Shown: positions 43,968-53,849 of the stretch, one piece after another
Layout: each line of letters begins with the position of its first letter
Position numbering within the stretch: the stretch's first letter is position 1
Assembly: GCA_018894105.1 (NCBI GenBank)
Contig: CM032128.1
Location: 34,668,299 to 34,732,298 of the forward strand
DNA: 64,000 nucleotides
Reading direction: 5' to 3'
Source: Jacaranda mimosifolia
Taxonomy: Eukaryota; Streptophyta; Magnoliopsida; Lamiales; Bignoniaceae
The notes under the pieces: generated by a model
Seen by the model: only the letters and a program-made list of their open reading frames with translations
The model's database searches: none
What the model was told of the DNA's origin: nothing
Program-made: the position numbers and the translations under genes

Positions 43968-44447
43968 TTAAGAAGAAGACCAACTTTTCATCACTCGACT
44001 CCCATTCGGACAATCCAACCCACACCCACACTGGGGGCACTCCTCAAAATTACGGACAGGAAAATTCGCAGAAGTAAACCCAACTGAAAACTCAAGCTTA
44101 TTATTTTCCCGTTTAACTTCCACTATATTGAGCCAGAGCACCACCACTTTGACGCTCACGCCGCTCAGCTTCTCAAGCCTGCCTTCAGATATCACCCCTT
44201 TGATCACCGGCTTGTACCTCAGCTCGTACGAGTTTTCCAATGTGAAGCTGCAGGAGCCGTTCAGATAAGCCGAGAACTCGCCCGTGGCCCGGTTCAGGGT
44301 GTACCCGGTGGCGCCTCTAGGAAGAAGGCCCACTGGAAAGTTGTACTGCTGGAGAGCTTCATAAGCTGAAGGCTTGGGATTGGAATTATGGGCAGAAATA
44401 CACAGCACAAATGCAGAGAGGCTGATCAGGATGATCGTCCAAGCCAT
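43968..44447 (-). CDS. DUF538 family secreted protein (cluster member 4), 159 aa
   Basis: Single-exon DUF538 protein. Signal peptide MAWTIILISLSAFVLCISA (1-19), domain about 26-150. Landmarks: SAYEALQQYNFPVGLLPRG, NGSCSFTLENSYELRYK, LWLNIVEVKRENN and CPQCGCGLDC. It has one extra Cys before the usual PQCGC motif (EECPQCGC), unlike the other three. It ends in a short Ser-rich tail. It is the member nearest SEC15 and, with member 3, is diverged from the pair at 38-40.7 kb. A G-box lies upstream at 44573-44578. Confidence 0.92.
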   Translation of the reverse strand: MAWTIILISLSAFVLCISAHNSNPKPSAYEALQQYNFPVGLLPRGATGYTLNRATGEFSAYLNGSCSFTLENSYELRYKPVIKGVISEGRLEKLSGVSVKVVVLWLNIVEVKRENNKLEFSVGFTSANFPVRNFEECPQCGCGLDCPNGSRVMKSWSSS

Positions 44448-44572
44448 GGGTGGTTTTTCTTTCTTTATTTTTCTTGGACTTTTTCAATATGGGTTCATAA
44501 ACGGTGGAGGGGTGTAAAGGTGTCTGGAGTTGGATTAACATTTGGTCCAGCTGTCCTTAGTGTCAAGCTTTC

Positions 44573-44578
44573 CACGTG
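44573..44578 (-). promoter_or_regulatory. G-box (CACGTG) upstream of DUF538 gene 4
   Basis: A CACGTG hexamer lies 126 bp upstream of the start codon at 44447. A G-box at this distance fits light/ABA/stress-type regulation, but a single hexamer is weak evidence. Confidence 0.35.
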
Positions 44579-44774
44579 CTGAGAGCTTCTGTCCTGCATA
44601 TATTACGTTAGCAGTTTTTGATTCCCTATATTATTGAATGTTTAGTATTTAATAATACAGACAAAATAAGTAAACACAAAACTCGAAAAAGATGCTCCAG
44701 AAGCATACAATTAGTATCCACTATACATAAAGCATATGGGGCCGTGTTTGACATGAGTTAACAGGGTCTAATAT

Positions 44775-45098
44775 TTAGGGCGGTTTGGATTTATTTTCTG
44801 AAAGTATTTTTATTTTTTAATGAAATATTATTTGTAAATTTTGTTTAAAATGTAATGATTATATATGATTGAAAATAAATTATATTTAAAAAATATAGTA
44901 TTTTTATATTAAAAATCGTGCAAATATAAGTAGAAGAAAATGAAAAGTAAAAATAAAGAGAAAGTGTAATAGTGTGTTTTGAAAAATATTTTGAGAATGA
45001 AAATGTTTATGAAAATATGAGAGAAGTTGATAATTTTTTATTTTCATTTTCAATAAAAAATAAAAATGGTGTTTGAAAATAAAACTAAACGGGCATTG
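44775..45098. mobile_element. Tourist-like MITE, family M1
   Basis: The element at 44778-45095 has ends GGGCGGTTTGGATTTATTTT and, from the right, TGCCCGTTTAGTTTTATTTT. Flanking trinucleotides are TTA (44775-44777) and TTG (45096-45098), so the TTA target duplication is imperfect. Same family as 28187 and 23276. Confidence 0.55.
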
Positions 45099-45692
45099 AG
45101 TGTTTTTGTGAAGATAATATCATATTTGTAAAAAAAGATGGTGACGGGCACGGATTGAGGTTGTACTTAGCCACTATTATAGTTGAATTAAATTCCACGT
45201 GGACAGACAAGATTGATAATTTCATTGGGACTAATAGGCGAGATTTGATAAACTCATTGGGAATATTAACATATGATATAATTAAAGTATATTTCTGTTA
45301 TATTACATCCATCAAATAAATAAACTATTGAGTATGGGGGCAATTATGAAAAAACAACACTATTTATATACCAATATTATACATCAAAAGAGAGAGTAAT
45401 TAAAATTTCATGGTTTGCTTATAGTAATCTATCTTATCAAAAAGATCACATAACACAAGCTACTGCGGCCTGAAATCAGGCAAAATCAATAATATCTCAA
45501 ATCAAATACGGTCATGAGATGTAATCATCGTCGTCTTAAAGCGTAGGTCATACATCAAAACAAGCCAGATAGTATACCCACAAACTACACACACAGTTTC
45601 TAAAGAATTGAATACAGCAAATTGTGACATGTATTATTAATCAAGAAGCTATAAAGACATATCAAGATACGTAGGAACATACAGTGGTGATT

Positions 45693-48092
45693 TCAGTTGA
45701 CGTCCTTCAGTCTTTTTATCAAAGTGTCCAGAGATTTCTTCTTAGGATTTTGCCTAGCTCCTCTGGTTCCAAAGGAACCGAACAAGCGATCTGATTGATC
45801 CCTTACTTTCTCAGAAATGGCCACCACTTTCCTATAATCCAATGTATTGTAACTTCTTTCTCTGATAACCGGATTTAGAAAGCTTTCAGGGTGATTGCTC
45901 AGAAGCAAATTCACCATTTGTCTTAACTCAAGGATGGCTGATTTCGGCTCATTCGTGTCTGATTCAGACAAAAGAGGAGATTGGCTCTCTATAAATGATT
46001 CCAATAGCCGAACATCAACATCAAGACCCATAATAGCACTGATTGTGAACCTTTTAACTGATTCCCCAGCCAAAGCCCCAATAATCATCTCTGATATATG
46101 AGAAAGAACATCCTGCAAAACGCGCTTCAGCACCTGAACCGGTAAAATCTGCTGAGCAGTTGAAACTAAAGTTTCCAAGTAAATAATCACTTCATTCGCA
46201 TATTCATTCCCACCCTGAGGAGGATCATCAGCCATCCAATTCACATTTTCAATCAATGACAAAAACCCATCAACCTTTTGCTTTAGCAATCCAGAGAGAG
46301 TCTCTTCAGCTGCATCGCGGGCTTTGATAAGAGGAAACTGCCTTCTTCCCCTCTCTGCTATCCTTAAAGGAATACCTGAGAGCTGTGCAGCATGACGAAA
46401 GATGAAACCACAAGCACGCTCAAACACTGCCATATTTGCTGCCATCTGCATAGCCTGTGTAACCCCACCAATTGAACCATTGATAACTTTTAACAAAGCC
46501 CCATCCAAGACCTCAGTCAAGAGCCTGTCCAAGTACTTCTTAACCACATCGTAGAACTCAAGCTGCCCACCGTAGGACATGAAACTCACAGAATCCTCAA
46601 TAAACGACCGCACAATTCTACAGCAATCAGGAACTGTAGATGAAAATGGTGCAACATATGGAAATGCCGGCATGATATTTGAAGTTTGTATCTGAAAAGA
46701 AAGCACATTCATAGAATATTCATACTCTTTCTTCATGTACATCTGGTCAAGCTTATCAGCTGCAAGAGCATCAGCAATCTGCTTCCGACAATCAGACAAC
46801 AATAACTCATGATACTTATCCCTATGCTTGCTTAGGACATCAAGCAACGCATCAATAGGATACCCAAATCTACGCAATGTGACACCAAGCAAACTAACGT
46901 AATCCTTAATCAACAATAAATGATTTGCTGTTTGCATCCTAGAAAATTGATCCTCTAACACAGAACACATCTTGCTTACAGCAGTATCCCACAAGTTCTC
47001 CACTTCCATCTTCGATATCAACCCTCCTCCCGTCCGCAAGACCCGATCCTCCACTATAAAAAACCCTGCAATTTGTGCGAAAAATGTCTGATGTGACTCG
47101 AGGAAAGGTGTCATCGACGACACCTGGAAATCAGAAGTCAACTGCAGCTTCCTATTCTCAAAATAATACTTCCTAAATCTATCTTCAAGCCCCAGAGTTT
47201 GATGTATGTGATAGGCCCTGTATAACGGAGTCAAATCAAACCCAAAAACCCCATTCCCTCCATTGCTCCCATCAACAATTCCGCCAATCTCATCATCGTC
47301 TTCTTCTTCCAGATCATAAACAGAGTCTCTCAAGCTAAGCCGGCTCTGCTCCTCAGCTTGGCGCTGTTTAATCCTCAAATCTTCTTCCCGCTGGCGCGCA
47401 GCAGAAGCTTGTCCAATAGCAAGCTGACCCAAATTCCGGCTCACACTTCGGATTTCCACAAGCCAATCGCCAAATTCTTTATTCACTTGTCTCTCTATTT
47501 GGGACCTAATGGCCGGGATCTGCTTCTCCAACATTCTTTTTAACGTAGACGATGGCGTTATGTCCAGAAAATCCGTCTCAATCGTGTCCAAGCTTTTCAA
47601 CGCCATGTAGAAGTTGTTCTCGCTGAGATGAAAATTCGCGCGTGAGCAAAGCTCCATGAGGTGAACACACGTTTTGAGGGAATCAATCGCCAGGGTGATG
47701 TTGGAACACTTGTTTTTGGCTTCAATATAGGAGTCAAGGGGAGTGAGGAGCGGAACGGCGACGTTTTGAAGCTTGGAGTTTGAGTTGGAAAGTGAGGATT
47801 TGAGTGAATCGACGTCAGAGAGAAGGGATCGGAGCTCATCAACAGCCTCTATGAAGTCTTGGAAGTGAGCGCGGCACACGTCTTCGATCTCCGACTCTTT
47901 GGATTTCGCGAAGTGTTTGAGGGGGTGTAATAATGTTTCTGGTCTGCCGGAGGCGAAGGCTTTTCGAACAAAGGGGCCGAGGTCTTCGCCGTTGCATATG
48001 GCGGCTGATAGGAGGAGCTGGTCCTGCTTATCGGCTGTGTCTCCGTTCTCCGCCGCCGAAACGATTTTCCGGCGAGTCTTCGTCGAGTTCAT
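45693..48092 (-). CDS. SEC15: Exocyst complex subunit SEC15, 799 aa, single exon
   Basis: A subunit of the octameric exocyst that tethers secretory vesicles to the plasma membrane; SEC15 is the Rab-facing subunit in other eukaryotes. The intronless 2400-nt frame matches the size of plant SEC15 (about 790 aa). The N-terminal part (about 55-150) is helical/coiled-coil with DFIEAVDELRSLLSDVDSLK, as in exocyst rod proteins. An acidic linker (LEEEDDDEIGG) lies near 262-272. The C-terminal SEC15 domain (about 450-760) includes FYDVVKKYLDRLLTEVLDG and GLDVDVRLLESFIES. The start MNSTKTRRKIV is the usual plant SEC15 N-terminus. Between the DUF538 cluster and RPL18; in Arabidopsis SEC15B neighbours DUF538 genes, favouring SEC15B orthology. 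Confidence 0.95.
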   Translation of the reverse strand: MNSTKTRRKIVSAAENGDTADKQDQLLLSAAICNGEDLGPFVRKAFASGRPETLLHPLKHFAKSKESEIEDVCRAHFQDFIEAVDELRSLLSDVDSLKSSLSNSNSKLQNVAVPLLTPLDSYIEAKNKCSNITLAIDSLKTCVHLMELCSRANFHLSENNFYMALKSLDTIETDFLDITPSSTLKRMLEKQIPAIRSQIERQVNKEFGDWLVEIRSVSRNLGQLAIGQASAARQREEDLRIKQRQAEEQSRLSLRDSVYDLEEEDDDEIGGIVDGSNGGNGVFGFDLTPLYRAYHIHQTLGLEDRFRKYYFENRKLQLTSDFQVSSMTPFLESHQTFFAQIAGFFIVEDRVLRTGGGLISKMEVENLWDTAVSKMCSVLEDQFSRMQTANHLLLIKDYVSLLGVTLRRFGYPIDALLDVLSKHRDKYHELLLSDCRKQIADALAADKLDQMYMKKEYEYSMNVLSFQIQTSNIMPAFPYVAPFSSTVPDCCRIVRSFIEDSVSFMSYGGQLEFYDVVKKYLDRLLTEVLDGALLKVINGSIGGVTQAMQMAANMAVFERACGFIFRHAAQLSGIPLRIAERGRRQFPLIKARDAAEETLSGLLKQKVDGFLSLIENVNWMADDPPQGGNEYANEVIIYLETLVSTAQQILPVQVLKRVLQDVLSHISEMIIGALAGESVKRFTISAIMGLDVDVRLLESFIESQSPLLSESDTNEPKSAILELRQMVNLLLSNHPESFLNPVIRERSYNTLDYRKVVAISEKVRDQSDRLFGSFGTRGARQNPKKKSLDTLIKRLKDVN

Positions 48093-48870
48093 CGTTTCTG
48101 ATGGTAACCGCTATCTTGACGGGGTCGTTAAACGGGGAGTGGATTTAGAGAAAATGGCAAAAATGCAAAGGGAAAATGGAAATGGTATTAGACAAATATT
48201 TTGTTTGACTAAAATGCCACCAGAATTAGGAATAATGACTTCTGATTACAATAAGAAAAAAGGAATAATATTTAGGAGTTGGTATTTGCTTGGCTGCATC
48301 TCGAACTCTTGATTGGCATTAAGAGGTTGACTAATGACAGGCTTGGAATTTTCTTTCTTTTTTCTTTTGTTTATTTTTTATTTTCTTTGTTTTATTTTAT
48401 TTTAATTTTTTGGTAGTGGGATGAATGATTAAATCCCAGCTACAGGACCGGCCAAATTTTTCTAGATTTATTGATGGAGTTTTGGTATTTTTATAATGAC
48501 CAAAATCATTACACAACGGTGGGCTTTGGTGGGACTATAGTGATCGACTCGTCCTTTGAAAAATAGTTATTATTTAAATTGAACATTTCACATCAACAAA
48601 AGACTCTTATAATTAGGTTCAGAAAATATTGCTATGTTGGTCGCTCCTCCACCATTTATTTTACCTATAAAAAAATGGTAATGACCAAAATCATATGACA
48701 AGTATTGAAGGTGATTTTTGCTTTACACTTTGTACTCTACTATAATAAACAAAAAGGTTTAACCATTGATGATTTTCATGTTACTATATTAAAACTTAAT
48801 TTAGTAAAAATAATTCTACTACTTAAATTTCATTTTCACTTAGGGCATCCAACGTCTACTTATTGTAACT
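48093..48870. other. SEC15 upstream region and spacer
   Basis: CT/T-rich DNA (48350-48410) with no recognised gene; promoter elements of SEC15 must lie at its left end, but no clear TATA box is visible. Confidence 0.4.
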
Positions 48871-48873
48871 ATG

Positions 48874-49060
48874 TTCTCCCTACTCATTATCTCAACTCCT
48901 TACTTATATTCTTTAAATAACCAATAACTATTTCAGGTATATAAAGATAGCGTGTTAAGACAGTTGTTCTCTCTACTCATTATTTCAAATCCTTACTTAT
49001 ATTCTTTAAACAACCAATAACTATTTCAAGTATGTAGAGATAGCGTGCTATGGCAGCTAA
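48874..49060. repeat. 93-bp tandem duplication
   Basis: TTCTCCCTACTCATTATCTC at 48874 and TTCTCTCTACTCATTATTTC at 48967 open two copies of a 93-bp unit, each including CAATAACTATTTCA and AGATAGCGTG. The terminal AGAGATAGCGTGC resembles the Helitron hairpin at 18365, so this may be a duplicated Helitron end. Confidence 0.6.
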
Positions 49061-49437
49061 TGTCAGATATGAGAGAATAAGAGAAAAAATGTTGTTACAA
49101 TTCAATTGACGATCTTAAGACAATTTATAAATTTTTCCGATTCTTATATCTATTAAGGGGTTCTAATTTTCTCTATTGACGAAATAGTAATTCATATAAT
49201 TGAGCTTTTCATGCATGCATGGAGATGTTGTGCCATTAGATGTGCCGTTTGTAAGAACCAATTATTTTGATAATACTAAATTTTATTCTATATTAAGTGA
49301 GTCAATATCTTTTATATTGTGGCTGGGAATTAATCGTTTTGATAATCTTACGTGTTGATCCTATAGAAAGAGTTGGCTCGTGGAGTTGGTTTACAAAATA
49401 CGTGTTGATTCTATTAGTCATTTTTCAAAATAAAAAT

Positions 49438-49906
49438 CATGGTAATGTTTGGATGTCAATTGTATGTTTTAGATTATATGTTTTAGGAGAATGAGTTTTG
49501 GGAGTGGGGTTGGAGAATTTGAAATTTGTGTTGGAAATATAATACATACTTGTTTATGTTTTAGGATGAGACAATTCATATTATAATAGTCAAATCATTG
49601 CTTTTTTGTTGGGTTTTTTGGATGAAAATAGAATTGAATAATATTTGTTATTGTAAAAATAATAATAAAATATATAATATGTATATGTAATGATTGAGTA
49701 TATATTTTTTAATTATAAAAATAATAATAAAATATTATGATGTGTATATGCATATATATGGGGTTGTTGGTAATAAGCGAATTAATTTTAAGGAATATTT
49801 TGAAAATTAGTATGTATTGTTTTAGCAAAAAAAGTTATATATATGTTTAGTTACATTTTACCAAAATGAATTTGTTTTGGCAAAATGTAACCAAACATAG
49901 CCCATG
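49438..49906. mobile_element. MITE, family M2, copy 4
   Basis: Inverted ends CATGGTAATGTTTGGATGTC and, from the right, CATGGGCTATGTTTGGTTAC. The interior 49575-49680 matches 7399-7500. Non-coding, AT-rich; class uncertain. Confidence 0.5.
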
Positions 49907-51011
49907 TTACTTTAGTTGGCGTGATAAAACTTCGTGGAACTTTTGAGTCTTTTTAGCATCATCAAGCCAATATCAAGCACATTTATGACATCACTCTTTA
50001 TTATTTCTTTTCTCATTGTTTTTCTATAATTTCAGTTTTTTTTCCCATATATTTTGCCGTCAAAATTCTTACACCAAAGAGCAACATTAATGATTATTCG
50101 ATTATTCATTTTTCAAATATTTACTCTTTTTAAAATAGAATATCCAATTTCCTTTGATGGTTATCAACTTTTTGAAAATATCATTTGGGTAGGGATCGTC
50201 CAAAAACTACTCACGATAATTTATCTGTTTTTCATTCGTTCCGATTAGATACTTTCAATTGGTTAGAAAATTGAGCCTAAATTTAAAATTATAAAAGAAG
50301 GGTCAAGGTTGCTTGGATGGCTCCTAATAAAAATTATTTATAATTCAAGTCAACTAACATGTTGGAGAATATACACGTTTGATAGTAAAAATTGGTAGGT
50401 AAATAAAATATGGATATTTATTTTATTTCGATAGAGATCGAATTCGCTTGCGGTAGTCCATGAATCTTTTACCTTTGTAATTAAGAAGTCTCGAATGGCT
50501 AGTATTTTGATGTAGTTGTGATGATAGGCTCGCCTTTCGAATAACAACTATGACTCAAAGCGACCGTTCTATAATGACTGGGGACTCCGTGATTATGCCT
50601 AAGAAGGGTTGCTACACTAAACCCCATTCCCTTGTGTGTGTGTATATATATATATATTTTAAAAAAAAGATTGGGTATTTATAATAAAAACTACAACAGC
50701 TGATCAGGGAATAAGCCAAAGGACAACCATCCTTCCTCCATGCAATCTTTAATTATGAGGCTTTCCTGCCACGATTTCTATACCATATAGATTTTTCAAC
50801 TAGTATGTGAAGTAAATTATCATGATTATCTTTAATAATCAAAAGAGGAAAGTGTACAAGCAAGTCGGAGACAATCGCTAATCAGTAGAACCCCTACTCC
50901 ATTCCTCTTTTTAGGAAGTTTGGTTAGAATGGTGGAGCTCCCCACCCGCTGTTTTGGCTTTCAACGGCTAGCTCTCTTGGCATCCATCCCGGCTTATTAG
51001 CCTGGTTTGGT
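49907..51011. other. AT-rich spacer before the plastid insert
   Basis: No gene recognised. TG/TA microsatellite near 50632-50660. The last 130 bp before 51012 are less AT-rich and could belong to the same organellar insert, but I do not recognise them. Confidence 0.4.
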
Positions 51012-51828
51012 TTTGGAATTCATTTATGTCTCTCTGGGGTGGCTTGCTTTGTTTTTGGTGCATTTCATGTAATAGGCTTTTATGGTCCTGGAATATGGCT
51101 GTTCGATCCTTATGGACTAACGGGAAAAGTACAACCTGTAAATCCATCATGGGGTGTGGAAGGCTTTGATCCTTTTGTTCTGGGAGGAATAGCTTCTCAT
51201 CATATTGCAACTAGGGCTGTTAATGAATCAAACATTTATCAAACAATTCGAGATTCAAATTTGAATTTGAATTCGACTCTAGTATAATATTCGATATATA
51301 ATCGAATCCGAATTGAATCAAATAGTATTCGAATTCGATATTCGATAAAAATATTCGAATATATTTTATTATATATATTATTATATATTAATATTTTTAT
51401 TTCTCAAAATTTAAAATTTTGATAATTTATAGTAATGAAGTCATTGAATATTATGTCAACTATTACATGTATTTGATATTTGCTTTTTAGATAAATCAAA
51501 TATTTTTCATTTTGTGACCATAATAAAAATGTGAAAAATCAATAAATAATTCAAAATTTAAATAAAAAATTAAGTTAATCGAACATTCGATTCGAATCCG
51601 AATATATCGAATAGTTACTCGAATCGACCAATTTAGGATTCGAGTCGAATTCGAATTCGAATTCAAGTAAAATATATCGAATCGAATCCGAATCCTCAAA
51701 TATTCATTTCGATTCGATTCGTTAACATCCCTAATTGCAACAGGTACATTGGGCATATTAATGGATCTATTCCATCTTAGTGTTCGACCGCCACAACATC
51801 TATATAAAGGATTGCGTATGGGAAATAT
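51012..51828 (+). pseudogene. psbB: Nuclear-integrated plastid DNA: psbB (CP47) fragment
   Basis: The left part (51012-51211) translates as the CP47 stretch from FGIHL...ACFVFGAFH through [12 protein letters not shown] to GGIASHHIA; the right part (51742-51828) continues GTLGI...[10 protein letters not shown] to GLRMGNI. Together they cover roughly 95 codons in the middle of the 508-codon chloroplast gene psbB. The frame is still open, with several missense changes, so the insert is degraded but not ancient. A hAT element splits it. It could have arrived directly from the plastid or via mitochondrial DNA; the flanks are not recognisable enough to tell. Confidence 0.9.
51204..51741. mobile_element. 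Non-autonomous hAT-like element, TTCGAATT family, copy 2, inside psbB
   Basis: The element at 51212-51733 (522 bp) has a perfect 8-bp target duplication ATTGCAAC (51204-51211, 51734-51741), which is itself psbB sequence. Ends: TAGGGCTGTTAATGAATC and, from the right, TAGGGATGTTAACGAATC. Subterminal AATTCGAATTCG/CGAATCCGAATT repeats. Same family as 30810-31492. Confidence 0.85.
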
Positions 51829-51851
51829 ATGGGATAATGTCTGTGTTACAA

Positions 51852-51995
51852 GCCCAATAGCAAAGTGCCGTTAATTACAAAAATTCCTTATGGGCCGAAA
51901 AGTATTGTTGGGCCATTTATATTTCTAGGGTTCGCGGCCCGTGGAATATAACACATAGCCCTTCCGTCTTATAACTCAGGCACTACAAAACCCTA
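51852..51995 (+). promoter_or_regulatory. RPL18 promoter: site II motifs and telo-box
   Basis: AGCCCA (51852-51857, TGGGCT on the minus strand), TGGGCC (51891-51896) and TGGGCC (51909-51914) are site II elements; AAACCCTA (51988-51995) is a telo-box. This combination is the known module of plant ribosomal-protein promoters, bound by TCP and telo-box factors. It starts almost immediately after the plastid insert. Confidence 0.75.
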
Positions 51996-52071
51996 TCTCC
52001 CTCTTCTCTGTTACTCTAAAAAAGGAGCAGGCGCGGAAGCGGCAGCAGCAGGAGCAGCCACAACAGCAGCC

Positions 52072-53849
52072 ATGGTACGCCGCCGTTGCCACAGCTTATC
52101 TACATTCGTTTCTTTTGTTCTTTATTTCTCCATTTTTTTTGCACCGAATTCTTTCTCACTTATGTTTTGTTCTTGTAATCCAGGGTATTGATCTAGTCGC
52201 CGGAGGTAAGAGCAAGAAGACCAAGCGCACAGCCCCTAAATCCAATGATATCTACCTCAAACTCCTCGTCAAGGTCTCATTCATATCTCCAATTGTTCGT
52301 ACAAAAATCAACGGTGAGATTAGAAATCAAATGATCTGATATGTTTGTATGGTAACGTGGCAGTTGTACCGGTTTTTGGTGAGGAGAACTGGGAGCAGGT
52401 TTAATGCGGTGATACTCAAGAGGCTTTTCATGAGTAGGGTTAACAGGCCCCCGCTCTCTCTCTCCCGTCTCACCGCTCACATGAAGGGAAAGGTAGTTAT
52501 CTGTTCTTTTAGTAGGAATTGATTTTTCTTAGCTGAAAGTTGGAAAAGTGCGAGTACGATAGTTAATGAAATTTTGGATGCAGACTTTTGAACTTATAAT
52601 ATTGTTGTGTTGAAGCTTATTACAGTGAAGTAGCCATTGAAAGAATACCTGAAAACGTGACATAGCTCCTTGAATTAATTTTTTCTGGATAGGTCCTTAA
52701 ATTTTACATGTTCTTTGATGTGTAGGAGGACAAGATCGCAGTGCTTGTTGGATCCATTACTGATGATATTCGGGCTCACGAAGTCCCCCCTCTAAAGGTC
52801 ACTGCATTGAGGTTCACCGAGACGGCAAGGGCTAGAATTGAGAAGGCGGGTGGAGAATGCTTGACTTTCGACCAGCTTGCTCTCAGGGCACCGCTTGGGC
52901 AGAACACGGTAAAGATTTAAAGCTTCAGCTTGTGTATTGCTTATCATATCTCTTCTTTTTTCCTAGTTGAACTTGTTATGTTTTGATGTCATTTTATTGA
53001 ATGAACTTATGACTTATTCAATTTGATATAGAAATTGTTTTTATTCTTGAGCGGGTGGGTAATTGTTAAATCATAGATTTCAGCAGTGGAAGTGCTGGAT
53101 GCTTGGGAAGCCCTGATTGAAGTATGGAGTAATATAACAATGAGGGGTAGTGTGGGTTAACGAATGCAGAAGCCCGAAGGGTCATCTAACCAGTTCTGGG
53201 GATATTTTCCTCTAAGGGATTATTAAGTTTGTTACGGGGTTGTCATTTTGCTGGTCTCTTACCTATATTTGTGGTTGGTAAAGTATGCATTGGAGCTTTG
53301 GCTCTCTGGTTTTATTAATCAAGTGCTCTCTCTCTCTCTGTGACATATGGTAATATAGCTACAAATTTTTAGTTAGTGCATGATACTATGCTTTTAGGTC
53401 TGACTGCATTGTACACTGGAGGGTCCCTATTGAAAGAGTGCACTTAAGTCCTTCACTAATTTTACTAGGGAACCATCCTCAAATATCTCGGTGAGCAGGC
53501 ATGTGCCAAACCTGAGTCTGTTGGACAAAGAGTTATGTTCTCAAAAAATTTGTTCCCTAATTGAGTTGCACAAGGCTTTGCATTCCTCATGGTCTTTCAT
53601 AACAATTTAGTCGTGGAACACCACCATCCTAGACTTAGTTATTGTAGTTCTTGCAAATATGTTACCGTTGCTAAGCATGTTGTTGAACAGGTACTCTTGA
53701 GAGGTTCAAGAAATGCTCGTGAAGCTGTGAAGCACTTTGGTCCAGCTCCTGGTGTTCCACACAGCCACACCAAGCCATATGTGCGAGCCAAGGGAAGGAA
53801 GTTTGAGAGAGCTAGAGGAAGGAGAAATAGCAAGGGCTTCAGGGTCTGA
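52072..53849 (+). CDS. RPL18: 60S ribosomal protein L18 (eL18), 187 aa, 5 exons
   Basis: A structural protein of the cytosolic 60S ribosomal subunit. Exons: 52072-52074 (the ATG alone), 52184-52273, 52364-52492, 52726-52908 and 53691-53849; total 564 nt, exactly 187 codons plus stop, the family length. The N-terminus [20 protein letters not shown], the core [12 protein letters not shown], the segment [32 protein letters not shown] and the basic C-terminus ([12 protein letters not shown]...SKGFRV) are all typical eL18. The leader intron starts directly after the ATG. Intron 4 is about 780 bp. No clear snoRNA was seen in the introns. The upstream module of site II and telo-box motifs fits coordinated ribosomal-protein expression. 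Confidence 0.96.

Noticed and set aside
47899..48312. 137-codon plus-strand frame
   Set aside because: Antisense shadow of the SEC15 N-terminus and its upstream region.
51039..51287. 82-codon open frame as a functional CP47-like gene
   Set aside because: Only a small internal part of psbB, lacking both ends and split by a transposon; a plastid insert.
52909..53690. Possible C/D snoRNA in RPL18 intron 4
   Set aside because: TGATG- and CTGA-like words occur but no proper C/D pair with terminal stem was seen.
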